This document shows, one piece after another, positions 43,775 through 52,981 of a DNA stretch of 64,000 nt. Under the pieces are notes generated by a model that was given only the letters and a program-made list of their open reading frames with translations, was not told the DNA's origin and did no database searches. The DNA lies in contig JBCCBP010000001.1 in the NCBI GenBank assembly GCA_039033995.1, forward strand, positions 186,001 to 250,000, given 5' to 3'. A program made the translations under genes and the position numbers. Positions within the stretch are counted from its first letter, which is position 1; every line of letters starts with the position of its first letter. This stretch comes from CALBPI01 sp039033995 (GTDB lineage: Bacteria > Pseudomonadota > Gammaproteobacteria > Steroidobacterales > Woeseiaceae).

Positions 43775-46063
43775 TTAAAAGCGATAGTCGATAGTGGCGG
43801 TGAACACCCGAGGATTTCCGTAGAAAGCGGTTATGCTGCTTTCGAGGCCCAGAGTCGGGAAGAAGTAACCTGCAACTTTGTATTCCTCATCGGCGAGGTT
43901 CTTGCCATGCAGACCCACCGTCCAGTGGCCGTCATCGCCCGTCCAGACGACGCTGGCATCCCAGATATTGAAGCTCGGCTGATCAAGGAAGGGGTTCGGC
44001 GCCTCGAATTGGCTCGCCGTACTGCGATGGCTGACCGCCGCGCTCAGGCTTAAGTTGCCAGGTTTGCCAAACGCTGGGAGCTCTCGCTGATAGTTCACAC
44101 GGCCTTGCGCCGTCCAGTCCGGCGTATTCTGGAATACGCGTTGATCCGCGACGTTTTGTCCGAATGCGTCGATGAACTCATTGAATACGGCTTGCATATA
44201 ACCGATCGATGCATTGAAGCTCAAACCGTCAGTGATGAAGATCGTACTCTCCAGTTCTGCGCCGGTGATGTCAGCATCCGCAGCATTGGATGTGACGCCG
44301 ACAAACGAATCGTCGATGCCATCGTTGTTGGTGTCTAGGCCGACCGAGCCCGGGATCTGGACATCCTGATATTGGGCCTGAAACAAGGCGATGTTGGCAT
44401 TGACCCGATTATCGAACCAGCTGCCCTTGACGCCGACCTCGAAAGAATCGACCGTCTCAGGCTGGAACAACATGAATTGGAAGATGTCCTCTGCGTCGAT
44501 GTCGCCGTCACCGTCGATATCCGGCGCACCGGTCGATAGGGCACGTGGGTCGAAGCTGCCGCCCTTAAACCCTTCGCTGTAGGTGAAATATACGTTGGTG
44601 TTGTTGTTTGCTGCATAACTGACCGACAAGCGCGGCGTGAATTCGGTAAAGGTCTCACTGCCCTGGAAATCCGACGTGGTGGCGATGGCTACTGCGCTGC
44701 CTCCGAAGAACTCGGACGTGCCACCAATCAGCGTCTCTCGCAGCACGCGCGAGTCGCGTTCATCCGATGTATATCGTCCGCCCACCGAGATGTTCAATCT
44801 GTCGGTGACGTCGTAGCTGAAGTCCGCGAATACCGCCCATGTGGATGTATCGACGTCACCCAGCGTGAACGCGTTGAGCCCCGGCAGCATGATCGCGTCA
44901 CCCGTCTGTCCGAGAATCACATCGAACGCATTGAAAGCGTTCGCGTCCATGTAATAGAAACCGATCAAACCGTTCAGACGATCGCTCGAGTACAGGAGTT
45001 GGAACTCTTCGGAGAGTTGCTCATTCTCGTAGACGACCGGAACGTCCAGGTCGACGACCGCCAGCGAATCGAAATCGATCGGTGAGAACGATTCGTCTTC
45101 ACGGAACGAAAGAATGTTGCGCAGCATCCATTGGTCGTTGATCGTGTATTCCGCGGTGATGGCGATGCCGCCCGCTGTCACTTCCTGTTGCGGATTGTTC
45201 AGACCGGCACGTGTGTCAAAGACGTCGTCCAGAATCGGCGCGCCTGACAGATTACCGACGGTGAGTCGGTGCCCCTGGCGCGGATCAGACTGGTCGTCGA
45301 TGTAGTCCGCGGCGACGCGGATAAACCAGTCTTCGGTTGGCGTCCATTCGGCGCTGGCGCGAAGCCCGAAAATGTCTTTCTGATAATTTTCGAGACCGGG
45401 CAGCGTCAGATTATCGCCAAAACCGTCACGCGTCAGTTTGGCGACGCTGCCACCCACCCGGAACGTATCGGTGATCGGCGTGGAGGCTGTGATAACACCG
45501 TCCAACTGATTGAACGAGCCCGCCGAGAAACGAACACGGGCCTCCGTCTCGTCGGCCAGGCGTTTGCTGACATATTTTATGGCGCCACCGATGGTGTTGC
45601 GCCCGTATAGCGTGCCCTGCGGACCACGCAGCACTTCAATACGTTCGACATCGTAGATATCGAGCACGGCGGCTTGAGGCCGGTTCAGGTAAACATCATC
45701 GACATAGATCCCGATGCCCGCTTCGAATCCAGCGACCGGGTCCTGCTGGCCGACGCCGCGAATAAAGGCAGACAGTGTGGTGTTCGTGCCGCGAGAGACC
45801 TCCAGCGTCACGTTGGGTGCAGCCTGACCAACGGCAACGAGATCACTGATACCGATGCGGTTGAGCTCCTCGCGCGAAATGGCCGTGATCGATATGGGTA
45901 CATCGGTTAACGACTCTTCGCGCCGACGGGCCGTGACCACGATTTCTTCCATCTGGATGGTCGTTTCGTCTTGTGCGAAAGCTGGCGCGGACAGCGAAAA
46001 AGTGGCCAAACCGCTCGATATTGCGCCTGCGATGAGCCAAGCGCGCTGGGTGCAAAAAGCCAT
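43775..46063 (-). CDS. TonB-dependent outer-membrane receptor
   Basis: 762 residues: a signal peptide (AGAISSGLATFSLSAPAFAQ), a TonB-box-like stretch (IQMEEIVVTARRREE), and a plug domain (DVPISITAISREELNRIGI, VERIEVLRGPQGTLYGRNTIGGAIKYVSK). A 22-strand-type barrel ends in FTATIDYRF with terminal Phe. The plug style is that of the large family often near catabolic genes in sphingomonads and marine gammaproteobacteria, with diverse organic ligands. The ATG at 46063 has GGGGGAT upstream, and the longer start at 46108 adds an unlikely leader. Two TetR-type boxes lie just upstream (46112-46153), so it is probably induced with the ligase operon. Confidence 0.92.
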   Translation of the reverse strand: MAFCTQRAWLIAGAISSGLATFSLSAPAFAQDETTIQMEEIVVTARRREESLTDVPISITAISREELNRIGISDLVAVGQAAPNVTLEVSRGTNTTLSAFIRGVGQQDPVAGFEAGIGIYVDDVYLNRPQAAVLDIYDVERIEVLRGPQGTLYGRNTIGGAIKYVSKRLADETEARVRFSAGSFNQLDGVITASTPITDTFRVGGSVAKLTRDGFGDNLTLPGLENYQKDIFGLRASAEWTPTEDWFIRVAADYIDDQSDPRQGHRLTVGNLSGAPILDDVFDTRAGLNNPQQEVTAGGIAITAEYTINDQWMLRNILSFREDESFSPIDFDSLAVVDLDVPVVYENEQLSEEFQLLYSSDRLNGLIGFYYMDANAFNAFDVILGQTGDAIMLPGLNAFTLGDVDTSTWAVFADFSYDVTDRLNISVGGRYTSDERDSRVLRETLIGGTSEFFGGSAVAIATTSDFQGSETFTEFTPRLSVSYAANNNTNVYFTYSEGFKGGSFDPRALSTGAPDIDGDGDIDAEDIFQFMLFQPETVDSFEVGVKGSWFDNRVNANIALFQAQYQDVQIPGSVGLDTNNDGIDDSFVGVTSNAADADITGAELESTIFITDGLSFNASIGYMQAVFNEFIDAFGQNVADQRVFQNTPDWTAQGRVNYQRELPAFGKPGNLSLSAAVSHRSTASQFEAPNPFLDQPSFNIWDASVVWTGDDGHWTVGLHGKNLADEEYKVAGYFFPTLGLESSITAFYGNPRVFTATIDYRF

Positions 46064-46111
46064 AAGTGATCCCCCACTATTGAAAGGCGTCGCTGGCGAC
46101 AATGCCAATAA

Positions 46112-46153
46112 TTCAACGAACGCTGAATAAATATTAATTCAACGTTCGTTGAA
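46112..46153. promoter_or_regulatory. Two TetR-type operator boxes before the receptor gene
   Basis: TTCAACGAACGCTGAA (46112-46127, one imperfect pair) and TTCAACGTTCGTTGAA (46138-46153, perfect 7-bp arms), centres 26 bp apart. The same motif occurs upstream of tetR and the ligase operon. Confidence 0.8.
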
Positions 46154-46229
46154 AATGCAAATAGTCGAGACCATTGGCGATGGGCCAGCCGCCACAAAGC
46201 CAAAGTACTGTGGTTTCAGAATTGGTGGG

Positions 46230-46880
46230 TTAACGTGTCTCGGAGAGCCGCTCGAACCCTGCCGCGATGAATGCTGGCAACCGGGCACAGATCGCCTGCA
46301 TATCTGATGACTGACAAACGCCACCTGACAAATTGTCGATGCGGCCCGTTTCGGCGAAGGTCAGGGTTAGCGCGCCTGACAGGAAGTGATAACTCCAGAA
46401 CAGGTCTTCCTCGCGCGCGTCTGGCAGCGCGCGTCTGATGGCATCAATAAAGCGACGCACCAGCGGGTCGAAGTATTTGGTCATCAGTTCACCGCCCCAT
46501 TCCGGTGAGTTGTTCACCTGGGCGATCAACGCAAAGTAGTGGCGCCATTGCTCGTGATCGTTGGCCAGTAACTCAAGCAACGGGTTCGTAAAGGCCGCAA
46601 TAATCTCTTCGATAGTCGGTGCGTCGTCCGGATGGCGCGACTCCACCTCGTCCAGGGCCGTGTGTCTTACCGCGTTCATCAGCTCTGCGCGTCGCATCAA
46701 GACCGCATCAAACAAATCTCTTTTCGATTCGAAGTGGTAGTAGGCCAGTGCCACATCGGCGCCCGCTTGTTTCATGATCTGCCGGACGGTGACGCTCGCA
46801 AACCCGTCCCGGGCGAACAAGGTTTCGGCGGCATCGAGTATGCGTTGCTTGGTTTCCTGGGATTTTGATCCTGACGGCAT
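46230..46880 (-). CDS. TetR-family transcriptional regulator
   Basis: 216 residues. The N-terminal helix-turn-helix reads ETKQRILDAAETLFARDGFASVTVRQIMKQAGADVALAYYHFESKRDLFDAVL, the standard TetR DNA-binding domain. The rest (EEIIAAFTNPLLELLANDHEQWRHYF, DPLVRRFIDAIRRALPDA) resembles the CecR/YbiH-type ligand domain (DUF1956). Flanked by four palindromic boxes, it likely represses itself, the receptor gene behind it and the divergent ligase operon. The inducer is unknown, but may be a CoA ester or acid from the pathway. Confidence 0.92.
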   Translation of the reverse strand: MPSGSKSQETKQRILDAAETLFARDGFASVTVRQIMKQAGADVALAYYHFESKRDLFDAVLMRRAELMNAVRHTALDEVESRHPDDAPTIEEIIAAFTNPLLELLANDHEQWRHYFALIAQVNNSPEWGGELMTKYFDPLVRRFIDAIRRALPDAREEDLFWSYHFLSGALTLTFAETGRIDNLSGGVCQSSDMQAICARLPAFIAAGFERLSETR

Positions 46881-46915
46881 AAGGTGAGGCCTTTGCTTCG
46901 CTAGCTTGTTTGATA

Positions 46916-46953
46916 TTCAACGAGCGTTGAATTAATCTTCAACACCTGTTGAA
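46916..46953. promoter_or_regulatory. Two TetR-type operator boxes between tetR and the ligase operon
   Basis: TTCAACGAGCGTTGAA (46916-46931) and TTCAACACCTGTTGAA (46938-46953), both with perfect 7-bp arms and centres 22 bp apart. They cover the divergent promoter region. A TTGAAT -35-like element overlaps the first box. Confidence 0.82.
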
Positions 46954-46976
46954 TAATAGCAAACGACGGGGGCGTC

Positions 46977-48515
46977 ATGACCTGGTTTCGGCCTGAGCCA
47001 TTGTTATTGCCGGCAATGATTGCCCGTAACGGTCGCGCCTTGAGCAAAAAACCGGCTGTACGCTTTGCTGATTCTGAACTCTGCTGGGCTGAGTTTGATC
47101 AACAGTGCCGCGCTTTCGCCGGTGCATTGACGGCTTCCGGCCTGCAGCCCGGCGACCGCGTAGGCGTGGTCATGAATAACGCGCTGGAAACCGTCGTAAC
47201 GCTATTCGGTACGATCTACGGGGGCTTCGTGGCAGTGCCTGTCAACGTTTCCGTCAGTGACGCGGCGCTTGCCACGATGCTGCTGGACAGTGGCGCCCGA
47301 GCGGTCATCACCAACGGTGAACACACCGCACGGGTCGAGTCTCATCGCGACAAGCTCACCGGGGTCGTGTTGGTTGCGGTGACCGAACACCGCGGATGGC
47401 ATATTTTCGGCGATTGGCTGACTGCTGCGATATCCGCGAGCGGCCCCGCTGCCGTCGCCCCCGATGACGAATGCAACATCATTTACAGCTCGGGTACGAC
47501 GGGTCTGCCGAAAGGCATCGTGCATGATCATCGTTGTCGCGCAGCATGGAGCTACGACATGGCGGTGGCATTGCGCTACCACCCCGGCGCAATCACGCTG
47601 TGTTCACTCGGCTTGTACTCCAACATCTCGTGGGTTGCCATGTTGGCGACGATCCTCGCCGGCGGCACGTTAGTTGTTTTGCCGCGCTTCGATGCGACCG
47701 ATTGCCTGCAGCAAATCGCAGCGCAAGGGATCACCCACTCGACGATGGTGCCGGTGCAGTTACAACGTCTGCTCGCCGCGGAGTCATTCGATCCGGCGTC
47801 AGTGCGTCATATGCAAAGCCTGATGTGTTGTGGATCACCTTTGCCGCCGGTCATCAAACAGGCGGTCGTGGACGCGTTTGGCCTGGCGTTTTTCGAGTTG
47901 TACGGGCTGACCGAAGGCCTGGTCACCGTGCTGCAGCCAGAGGAAATGAGCGCCAAGTTGTCGTCCGTTGGGCGACCCTGTCCGGGGCAGGAGATTGTGA
48001 TTCTGAATGCGGATGACGAACCTTGCGCGGCTGGTGAGAGTGGGGAGATCGTCGGTCGCGGCCCGTTACAAATGGCGGGCTACCACAATCGTTCGGACGC
48101 CAATGCGGAAGCCACCTGGACTGACGATGATGGTGAGCGCTGGCTCCGCACGGGCGATATCGGCAAGTTGGATCAGGACGGGTTTCTCTACTTGGTCGAT
48201 CGCAAGAAAGATATGATCATCAGCGGCGGGCAAAACATCTATCCAGCGGACATCGAGTCGGTGCTGGCAGGACATCCTGATGTTGCAGAAGTCGCCGTCA
48301 TTGGCGTGGCGAGCGAACGTTGGGGTGAGACTCCGCTGGCGGTTGTAGTTGGCGAGATCGATGATCCGACGACGCTGCGCGACTGGGCCAACGATCAGTT
48401 GGGCAAACAACAGCGCATCGCCGCAGTGGTCGTACACGATGCGCTGCCGCGTAATCCGAACGGCAAAATCCTGAAGCGCGAATTGCGTTCGCTGTTTGCG
48501 GATCACCAATGGTGA
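46977..48515 (+). CDS. AMP-forming acyl/acid-CoA ligase
   Basis: 512 residues of the ANL superfamily. ATP-binding P-loop YSSGTTGLPKG, then ELYGLTEG, WLRTGDIGKLDQDGFLYLVDRKKDMIISGGQNIYPADIE, and the C-terminal catalytic Lys in PRNPNGKILKREL. It would activate a carboxylic acid to its CoA thioester in the cytosol. The acid is not evident, but a medium-chain or hydroxy acid fits the hydrolases behind it. It is the first gene of a four-gene operon, downstream of TetR boxes. The next gene overlaps by 7 bp. Confidence 0.9.
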   Translation: MTWFRPEPLLLPAMIARNGRALSKKPAVRFADSELCWAEFDQQCRAFAGALTASGLQPGDRVGVVMNNALETVVTLFGTIYGGFVAVPVNVSVSDAALATMLLDSGARAVITNGEHTARVESHRDKLTGVVLVAVTEHRGWHIFGDWLTAAISASGPAAVAPDDECNIIYSSGTTGLPKGIVHDHRCRAAWSYDMAVALRYHPGAITLCSLGLYSNISWVAMLATILAGGTLVVLPRFDATDCLQQIAAQGITHSTMVPVQLQRLLAAESFDPASVRHMQSLMCCGSPLPPVIKQAVVDAFGLAFFELYGLTEGLVTVLQPEEMSAKLSSVGRPCPGQEIVILNADDEPCAAGESGEIVGRGPLQMAGYHNRSDANAEATWTDDDGERWLRTGDIGKLDQDGFLYLVDRKKDMIISGGQNIYPADIESVLAGHPDVAEVAVIGVASERWGETPLAVVVGEIDDPTTLRDWANDQLGKQQRIAAVVVHDALPRNPNGKILKRELRSLFADHQW

Positions 48516-49366
48516 CGCCGTCACGCAAGATCAATGTACCCACGGCAGATGGATTGACGCTCAACATCGTCTGTCATGGCGATGCGGGTGGGCAAACGCC
48601 AATGATCTGTTTGCCGGGGCTAACGCGAAACGCCAAAGACTTCGACGATCTTGCCGCTGTGTTTTCGCAAAAGCGGGAGATCGTCGCTGTGGATTACCGC
48701 GGGCGAGGTGAGTCTGACTATGACCCACAGTGGCATCAGTACATTCCGCCAACCTATGCGATAGATGTGGTCGCGATCATGGATCACCTCGATATCGAGC
48801 ACGCTATTTTCTGCGGCACGTCTCTCGGTGGTCTCGTGACGATGTTGATTGCCCAACAACACTCAGATCGCGTGCAGTCGGTCATTCTGAATGACATCGG
48901 TCCGGTCATTGAGCAAGCGGGTCTTACGCGAATACAGCGGTACACCGGCAAATTGCCGCCGTGTAAAGACTGGTCTGACGCGGTCACACAGGTGCGCGCG
49001 GTCTACGAGAATTGCCTGCCTGAACTTACCGACGAACACTGGGAGCTGTTCGCCAAGCGTAGTTTCCGAGAAGGTGCCGACGGTGCGCCGGTGCTCGACT
49101 TCGATCCCAACATCGGCCGCGCCATTCGCGAGATTGATATGCAGCTTGGCGATCCCTGGGCATTGTTCGACCATCTTCGCGAACGCCCCGTGCTGGTTTT
49201 ACGTGGTGAACATTCGGATATTCTAAGTGCCGACACGGTCGCCCGGATGAGCGATCGCCATGAACAACTTGAACACGTCGACATTCCCGATCGGGGCCAT
49301 GTGCCCTTGCTGAATGAGCCGGTCAGCGTTGCCGCCATTCAAGCTTTCCTGGAGCAACAGACATGA
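48509..49366 (+). CDS. Alpha/beta hydrolase
   Basis: 285 residues, cytosolic. The oxyanion and nucleophile region reads AIFCGTSLGGLVTML, with Ser in GTSLGG. VDYRGRGESDYDPQW, LVLRGEHSDIL (acid) and DIPDRGHVPLLNEP (His) complete the triad. It would hydrolyse an ester or thioester. Placed between the ligase and the PHB-depolymerase-like gene, it may split an oligomer or dimer taken into the cell. The start overlaps the ligase gene by 7 bp and the end overlaps the next gene by 4 bp (ATGA). Confidence 0.9.
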   Translation: MVTPSRKINVPTADGLTLNIVCHGDAGGQTPMICLPGLTRNAKDFDDLAAVFSQKREIVAVDYRGRGESDYDPQWHQYIPPTYAIDVVAIMDHLDIEHAIFCGTSLGGLVTMLIAQQHSDRVQSVILNDIGPVIEQAGLTRIQRYTGKLPPCKDWSDAVTQVRAVYENCLPELTDEHWELFAKRSFREGADGAPVLDFDPNIGRAIREIDMQLGDPWALFDHLRERPVLVLRGEHSDILSADTVARMSDRHEQLEHVDIPDRGHVPLLNEPVSVAAIQAFLEQQT

Positions 49367-50334
49367 CGCAGCGATTGATCCTGAGTGTTATCTCATTTGT
49401 GCTGGCGAGTTGTGCCTACCAGTCCGGTCGCGCGCAATCCGGGCAGGCGCATCTGAGCGTTTCCGGCTTGTCTGCGGGTGGCTATATGGCTACCCAGCTG
49501 CACCTCACCAACAGCACGCGTATCGACGGCGTCGGATTGATCGCCGCAGGTCCCTACGGATGCTCGGGCGGCGCCATTAGCACCGCACTGGGGCCGTGCC
49601 TGTCGGGTGTTGGCCTCGATGCTACTGCGCTCGCCGCCAAGGCCAAAGCGGCGGCCGCGGACGATGTACTCGATAGCCTAGTTGGCATCACCGCAGACCG
49701 GGTATGGTTGTTTCACGGGCAGAACGATACCGTTGTCACCCGTGATGTCGTGGTGGCTGCCCAGAATTTCTACCTCGCCCTGACCGTGCCGTCGACCGCG
49801 ATCGAGCGGGTCGATAACGTCGCTGCGGCTCACGGCTTGCCGGCGCTTGACGCAAGTGCGGATTGCGATGCGATGCAATCTCCGTTTCTGAATGCGTGTG
49901 ACTATGATGCTGCTGGCAAACTGTTGTCGTTTCTCGTCGATCGAGATGGTGAACCGCCTGACCGTGCGCAAGGGGTGCTCGAAACGATCGTGCAGCCAAA
50001 TGCGCTAGGTCTCGCAAAGACCGGCTTCCTGTATCGGCCGCCGCAATGCCGGCAGCAAGAACACGCTTGCGGCGTGCATGTTGTTCTGCATGGCTGCCAA
50101 CAGGGCGCCCAGTTTGTTGGCGATCAGTTTGCCATGGGTGCCGGCTACAATCGGTGGGGTGACGCTCTCGATCTGATGATTCTTTATCCGCAGGCAGAGC
50201 GCGTAGCGATGATAAATCCATTGGGTTGCTGGGATTGGTGGGGTTACTCGGGCGCCGGGTTCGACACACGCGACGGCGTGCAGATTCGTGCGCTGATGAC
50301 GCTGATCGATCAAGTGCAAGCGGGTGGCCTTTGA
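49363..50334 (+). CDS. PHB-depolymerase-like lipoprotein esterase
   Basis: 323 residues. Lipoprotein signal with lipobox LASC. The lipase box GLSAGGYMATQLHL (Ser in GLSAG) is followed by VWLFHGQNDTVV with the acid residue and HVVLHGCQQGAQ toward the end. The order, with the Ser motif near the mature N-terminus and the HGCQQ block last, matches circularly arranged PHB depolymerases such as PhaZd/PhaZ7-like enzymes, in contrast to extracellular type 1. Expected to be periplasmic or on the outer membrane, degrading polyhydroxyalkanoate or a similar polyester. GGAG precedes the ATG. Confidence 0.85.
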   Translation: MTQRLILSVISFVLASCAYQSGRAQSGQAHLSVSGLSAGGYMATQLHLTNSTRIDGVGLIAAGPYGCSGGAISTALGPCLSGVGLDATALAAKAKAAAADDVLDSLVGITADRVWLFHGQNDTVVTRDVVVAAQNFYLALTVPSTAIERVDNVAAAHGLPALDASADCDAMQSPFLNACDYDAAGKLLSFLVDRDGEPPDRAQGVLETIVQPNALGLAKTGFLYRPPQCRQQEHACGVHVVLHGCQQGAQFVGDQFAMGAGYNRWGDALDLMILYPQAERVAMINPLGCWDWWGYSGAGFDTRDGVQIRALMTLIDQVQAGGL

Positions 50335-51821
50335 CCTTCGCCTGGCTGCTGTTTGTCACCTATCTGTTGCTGACGGCGGGATTGGGATGGCTCGGCTACA
50401 AACGGACGCGCGGCTTCAATAGTTTCGCGCTCGGTGATGGCGGTATGCATCCGCTGGTCGTCGGAATCACGCTCGCAGCGAGTACAGCGTCGGCCGCAAC
50501 CTTCATCGTTAATCCCGGCTTTGTCTACGTCGATGGTTTCTCAGCCTGGTTTCATCTCGCGCCGGCACTGGTTATCGGTATTACGACAATGCTATTTGTG
50601 TTGTCGCCCCGGTTTCGTTCCCTGGGCGCAGACAACGGTGCGCTGACATTGCCTGATTGGGTTGGTAAGCGTTATGGCTCGCGCGGCTTCGCGGTGTATT
50701 TCGCGTTGCTGAGTCTGTTGTCTTTCGCATTTGTTGTGTTGCTTGTCGGCGGCATATCGATCGTCATGCAGCCGTTGCTCGGCGTGAGCAATGTCACTGC
50801 GCTGCTGATTACCTTATGTTTCGTCACAGGCTATGTGTTTATCGGCGGCACCTACGCACATGTATTGACGAATCTGTTGCAAGGCGCCCTGATGATCGGG
50901 GTCACCCTGCTCGTGCTTGGGTCGTGCGTTTGGATTGTGATTACGTTTGATGGGGACGTTCTCGCGGAGCTCACGGCGCGGCAATCGAATCTGCTACACC
51001 CGACCAATCCAGACGGGCGCTTGTTCAAGGATGTGTTTTCAATCTATGTCGCCGGCTTCGTGATTGGGGCGGTACTCGCCTGTCAGCCACATATTCTGAC
51101 CAAAGCATTGTATGTGTCATCGGATCGAGCTGTGCGTCAATACCTGATTGTTTTTACCATTGTGTTTTCGTTGTTCGCGCTGCTCGTAACCGTCGGATTC
51201 GTAGCGCACCTTACCGTGGCGCCCGAAGCATTGCGTGACACGGCGACCGGTGCGTTTCGTCAGGACCTTGTCATGACCGCGTATTTGCAGACCGTGTTTC
51301 CAGACTGGCTGTTTACGATCGTTGCTGTCGTCCTGCTTGCGGCGGCCATGTCAACACTGGATGGCTTGCTGATCGCGTTGTCGACGATCGCCGCCAATGA
51401 TGTAGTGCTGAATCTGCTACCGGCGTCATATCGCCAGTCACTCGACAAGCCAGCGCAATTGCGACTTGCCATGCGTGCCGGCCATGTCGTGCTGATCATA
51501 TCCGCTGTCGCGGCGTTCGTGATCAATCTCTCACCACCACGGCTGCTCGGCGTCTTCGGGCAGGTTGGCGTGTACGGTCTTGCAGTTGCTCTGGCGCCTG
51601 TGTTGTTGGCGGGGGTCTGGTTTGAGCGGCCCCGTTTGCGCGTAGCGATCGTGCTCTCTATCGCTGCGTTGACGCTGCATTTTGGTCTCTATTTTTTTGG
51701 TGCCGCCGTGTTCCCGACCGTAAACCTTGTCTGGGCTAACCCCGGAGTCACCGCTGCGATCGCCGCATTGGTCACATTGCCGGGCGTCGTCTTCGCCAAC
51801 CGCGAGATTAATAACGGCTGA
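50331..51821 (+). CDS. Sodium:solute symporter family transporter
   Basis: About 496 residues with some 13 membrane helices: FAWLLFVTYLLLTAGLGWLG, LAASTASAATFIVNPGFVY (the conserved unwound helix 1 region), LPDWVGKRYGSRGFAVY, and VLLAAAMSTLDGLLIALSTIAANDV. This fits SSS-family carriers of carboxylates or sugars. The frame is open into the depolymerase gene. The TTG at 50331 overlaps that gene's TGA and starts right before helix 1, so I prefer it. As the last gene of the operon it probably imports the acid released by the depolymerase. Confidence 0.87.
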   Translation: MTFAWLLFVTYLLLTAGLGWLGYKRTRGFNSFALGDGGMHPLVVGITLAASTASAATFIVNPGFVYVDGFSAWFHLAPALVIGITTMLFVLSPRFRSLGADNGALTLPDWVGKRYGSRGFAVYFALLSLLSFAFVVLLVGGISIVMQPLLGVSNVTALLITLCFVTGYVFIGGTYAHVLTNLLQGALMIGVTLLVLGSCVWIVITFDGDVLAELTARQSNLLHPTNPDGRLFKDVFSIYVAGFVIGAVLACQPHILTKALYVSSDRAVRQYLIVFTIVFSLFALLVTVGFVAHLTVAPEALRDTATGAFRQDLVMTAYLQTVFPDWLFTIVAVVLLAAAMSTLDGLLIALSTIAANDVVLNLLPASYRQSLDKPAQLRLAMRAGHVVLIISAVAAFVINLSPPRLLGVFGQVGVYGLAVALAPVLLAGVWFERPRLRVAIVLSIAALTLHFGLYFFGAAVFPTVNLVWANPGVTAAIAALVTLPGVVFANREINNG

Positions 51822-51850
51822 CATTTTTTCGTAAAAACCGGCAATCTACT

Positions 51851-51856
51851 TATAAT
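51851..51856 (+). promoter_or_regulatory. Possible -10 box of the tsaC-like gene
   Basis: A perfect TATAAT lies 108 bp before the ATG at 51964. No good -35 element stands at 16-18 bp. GCGGCGCCGC, a perfect 10-bp palindrome, lies at 51862-51871 near the expected start of transcription. Confidence 0.35.
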
Positions 51857-51963
51857 CCGACGCGGCGCCGCATGCCTCGTGTGTTGCCGGGTCGTGGCTA
51901 ACGGGATTAGGTCGGCGAGACGGCACTGCCATCGTACCGATATCTCTGTAATACACTGAACGT

Positions 51964-52914
51964 ATGACGATCAAGCATCCTCCCATTTGCAACGGTGCGG
52001 CAGCCATCACAGCGGCAGTCGATGCGCTGAATGAGAGCGGCCTCGTCGGCATGCCGACGGAGACCGTTTATGGGCTGGCGGCGGATGCCACCAATGCGAC
52101 CGCCATCGCGCGATTGTATGCCGCCAAAGGCCGTCCCGCTTTTAACCCGCTCATTGCGCACGTGCCGAATCTTCAGGCCGCCGAGCAATACGGCATGTTC
52201 GACACGCGCGCGCATGACCTCGCCGAGCGATTCTGGCCAGGACCGTTGACGCTGGTGGTGCCTGCAAAGACTGACGGTGGTGTTTCGGAGTTGGCAAGAG
52301 CCGGACTGCCGACCATTGGCTTGCGGGTGCCTGCGCACCCAATCGCACGTGATCTGTTGACTGCATACGCCAAACCTGTGGCGGCGCCATCGGCCAACCC
52401 ATCCGGCCGAATCAGTCCAACCTCTGCAGCCGACGTGGCCACGGCGTTCGGCGATGAGATCGCTTTGGTCATCGACGGCGGGCGATGCGTGGCCGGCATC
52501 GAATCAACCATCGTGTCGGTACTGCCTGATCAGCCTGTGCGTCTGTTGCGGCCTGGCGCGATCGCGCGTGAGTATCTGTTGTCGGTTGTGTCCGAGCTTG
52601 CCGACCCCATCGCCGGCAAAATCTCCGCGCCAGGACAACTTTCATCACACTATGCACCTCGGGCGAGCGTGCGCTTGCAGGCCAGCGAGCGACGCGACGG
52701 TGAAGTCATGCTCGGCTTTGGTCCGAGCTATGCGGATGCAGAGGCCAATCTCTCGCCGACCGGCGATCTCGTTGAAGCCGCCGCGAATCTGTATCAGATG
52801 CTGCGGCAACTTGACGCGCTGTCGGCTGCTGCAATTGCCGTCGCGCCGATTCCGAGCGAGGGGCTCGGAGAGGCGATCAATGATCGTTTGGCGCGCGCGG
52901 CAGCGCCGCGTTAA
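51964..52914 (+). CDS. L-threonylcarbamoyladenylate synthase (Sua5/TsaC family)
   Basis: 316 residues. The YrdC domain has GLVGMPTETVYGLAADATN, KGRPAFNPLIAHV, RFWPGPLTLVVPA, PTIGLRVPAHPIARDLL and APSANPSGRISPTSAADV. The C-terminal Sua5 domain follows a linker (SAPGQLSSHYAPRASV). This long form makes threonylcarbamoyl-AMP for the t6A37 modification of tRNAs. It is a housekeeping function, unrelated to its neighbours. Confidence 0.94.
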   Translation: MTIKHPPICNGAAAITAAVDALNESGLVGMPTETVYGLAADATNATAIARLYAAKGRPAFNPLIAHVPNLQAAEQYGMFDTRAHDLAERFWPGPLTLVVPAKTDGGVSELARAGLPTIGLRVPAHPIARDLLTAYAKPVAAPSANPSGRISPTSAADVATAFGDEIALVIDGGRCVAGIESTIVSVLPDQPVRLLRPGAIAREYLLSVVSELADPIAGKISAPGQLSSHYAPRASVRLQASERRDGEVMLGFGPSYADAEANLSPTGDLVEAAANLYQMLRQLDALSAAAIAVAPIPSEGLGEAINDRLARAAAPR

Positions 52915-52930
52915 GAAACCTCCATCCCGC

Positions 52931-52970
52931 GGGAGCCGGCAACGACTTTATCCTGCTGCTGCCGGTTCCC
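52931..52970. terminator. Hairpin between convergent tsaC-like and haloperoxidase genes
   Basis: Arms of 11 bp (52931-52941 and 52960-52970), GGGAGCCGGCA with TGCCGGTTCCC, pair with one G-T wobble. It lies between the two stop codons. Confidence 0.6.
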
Positions 52971-52981
52971 CCGGATGACCC

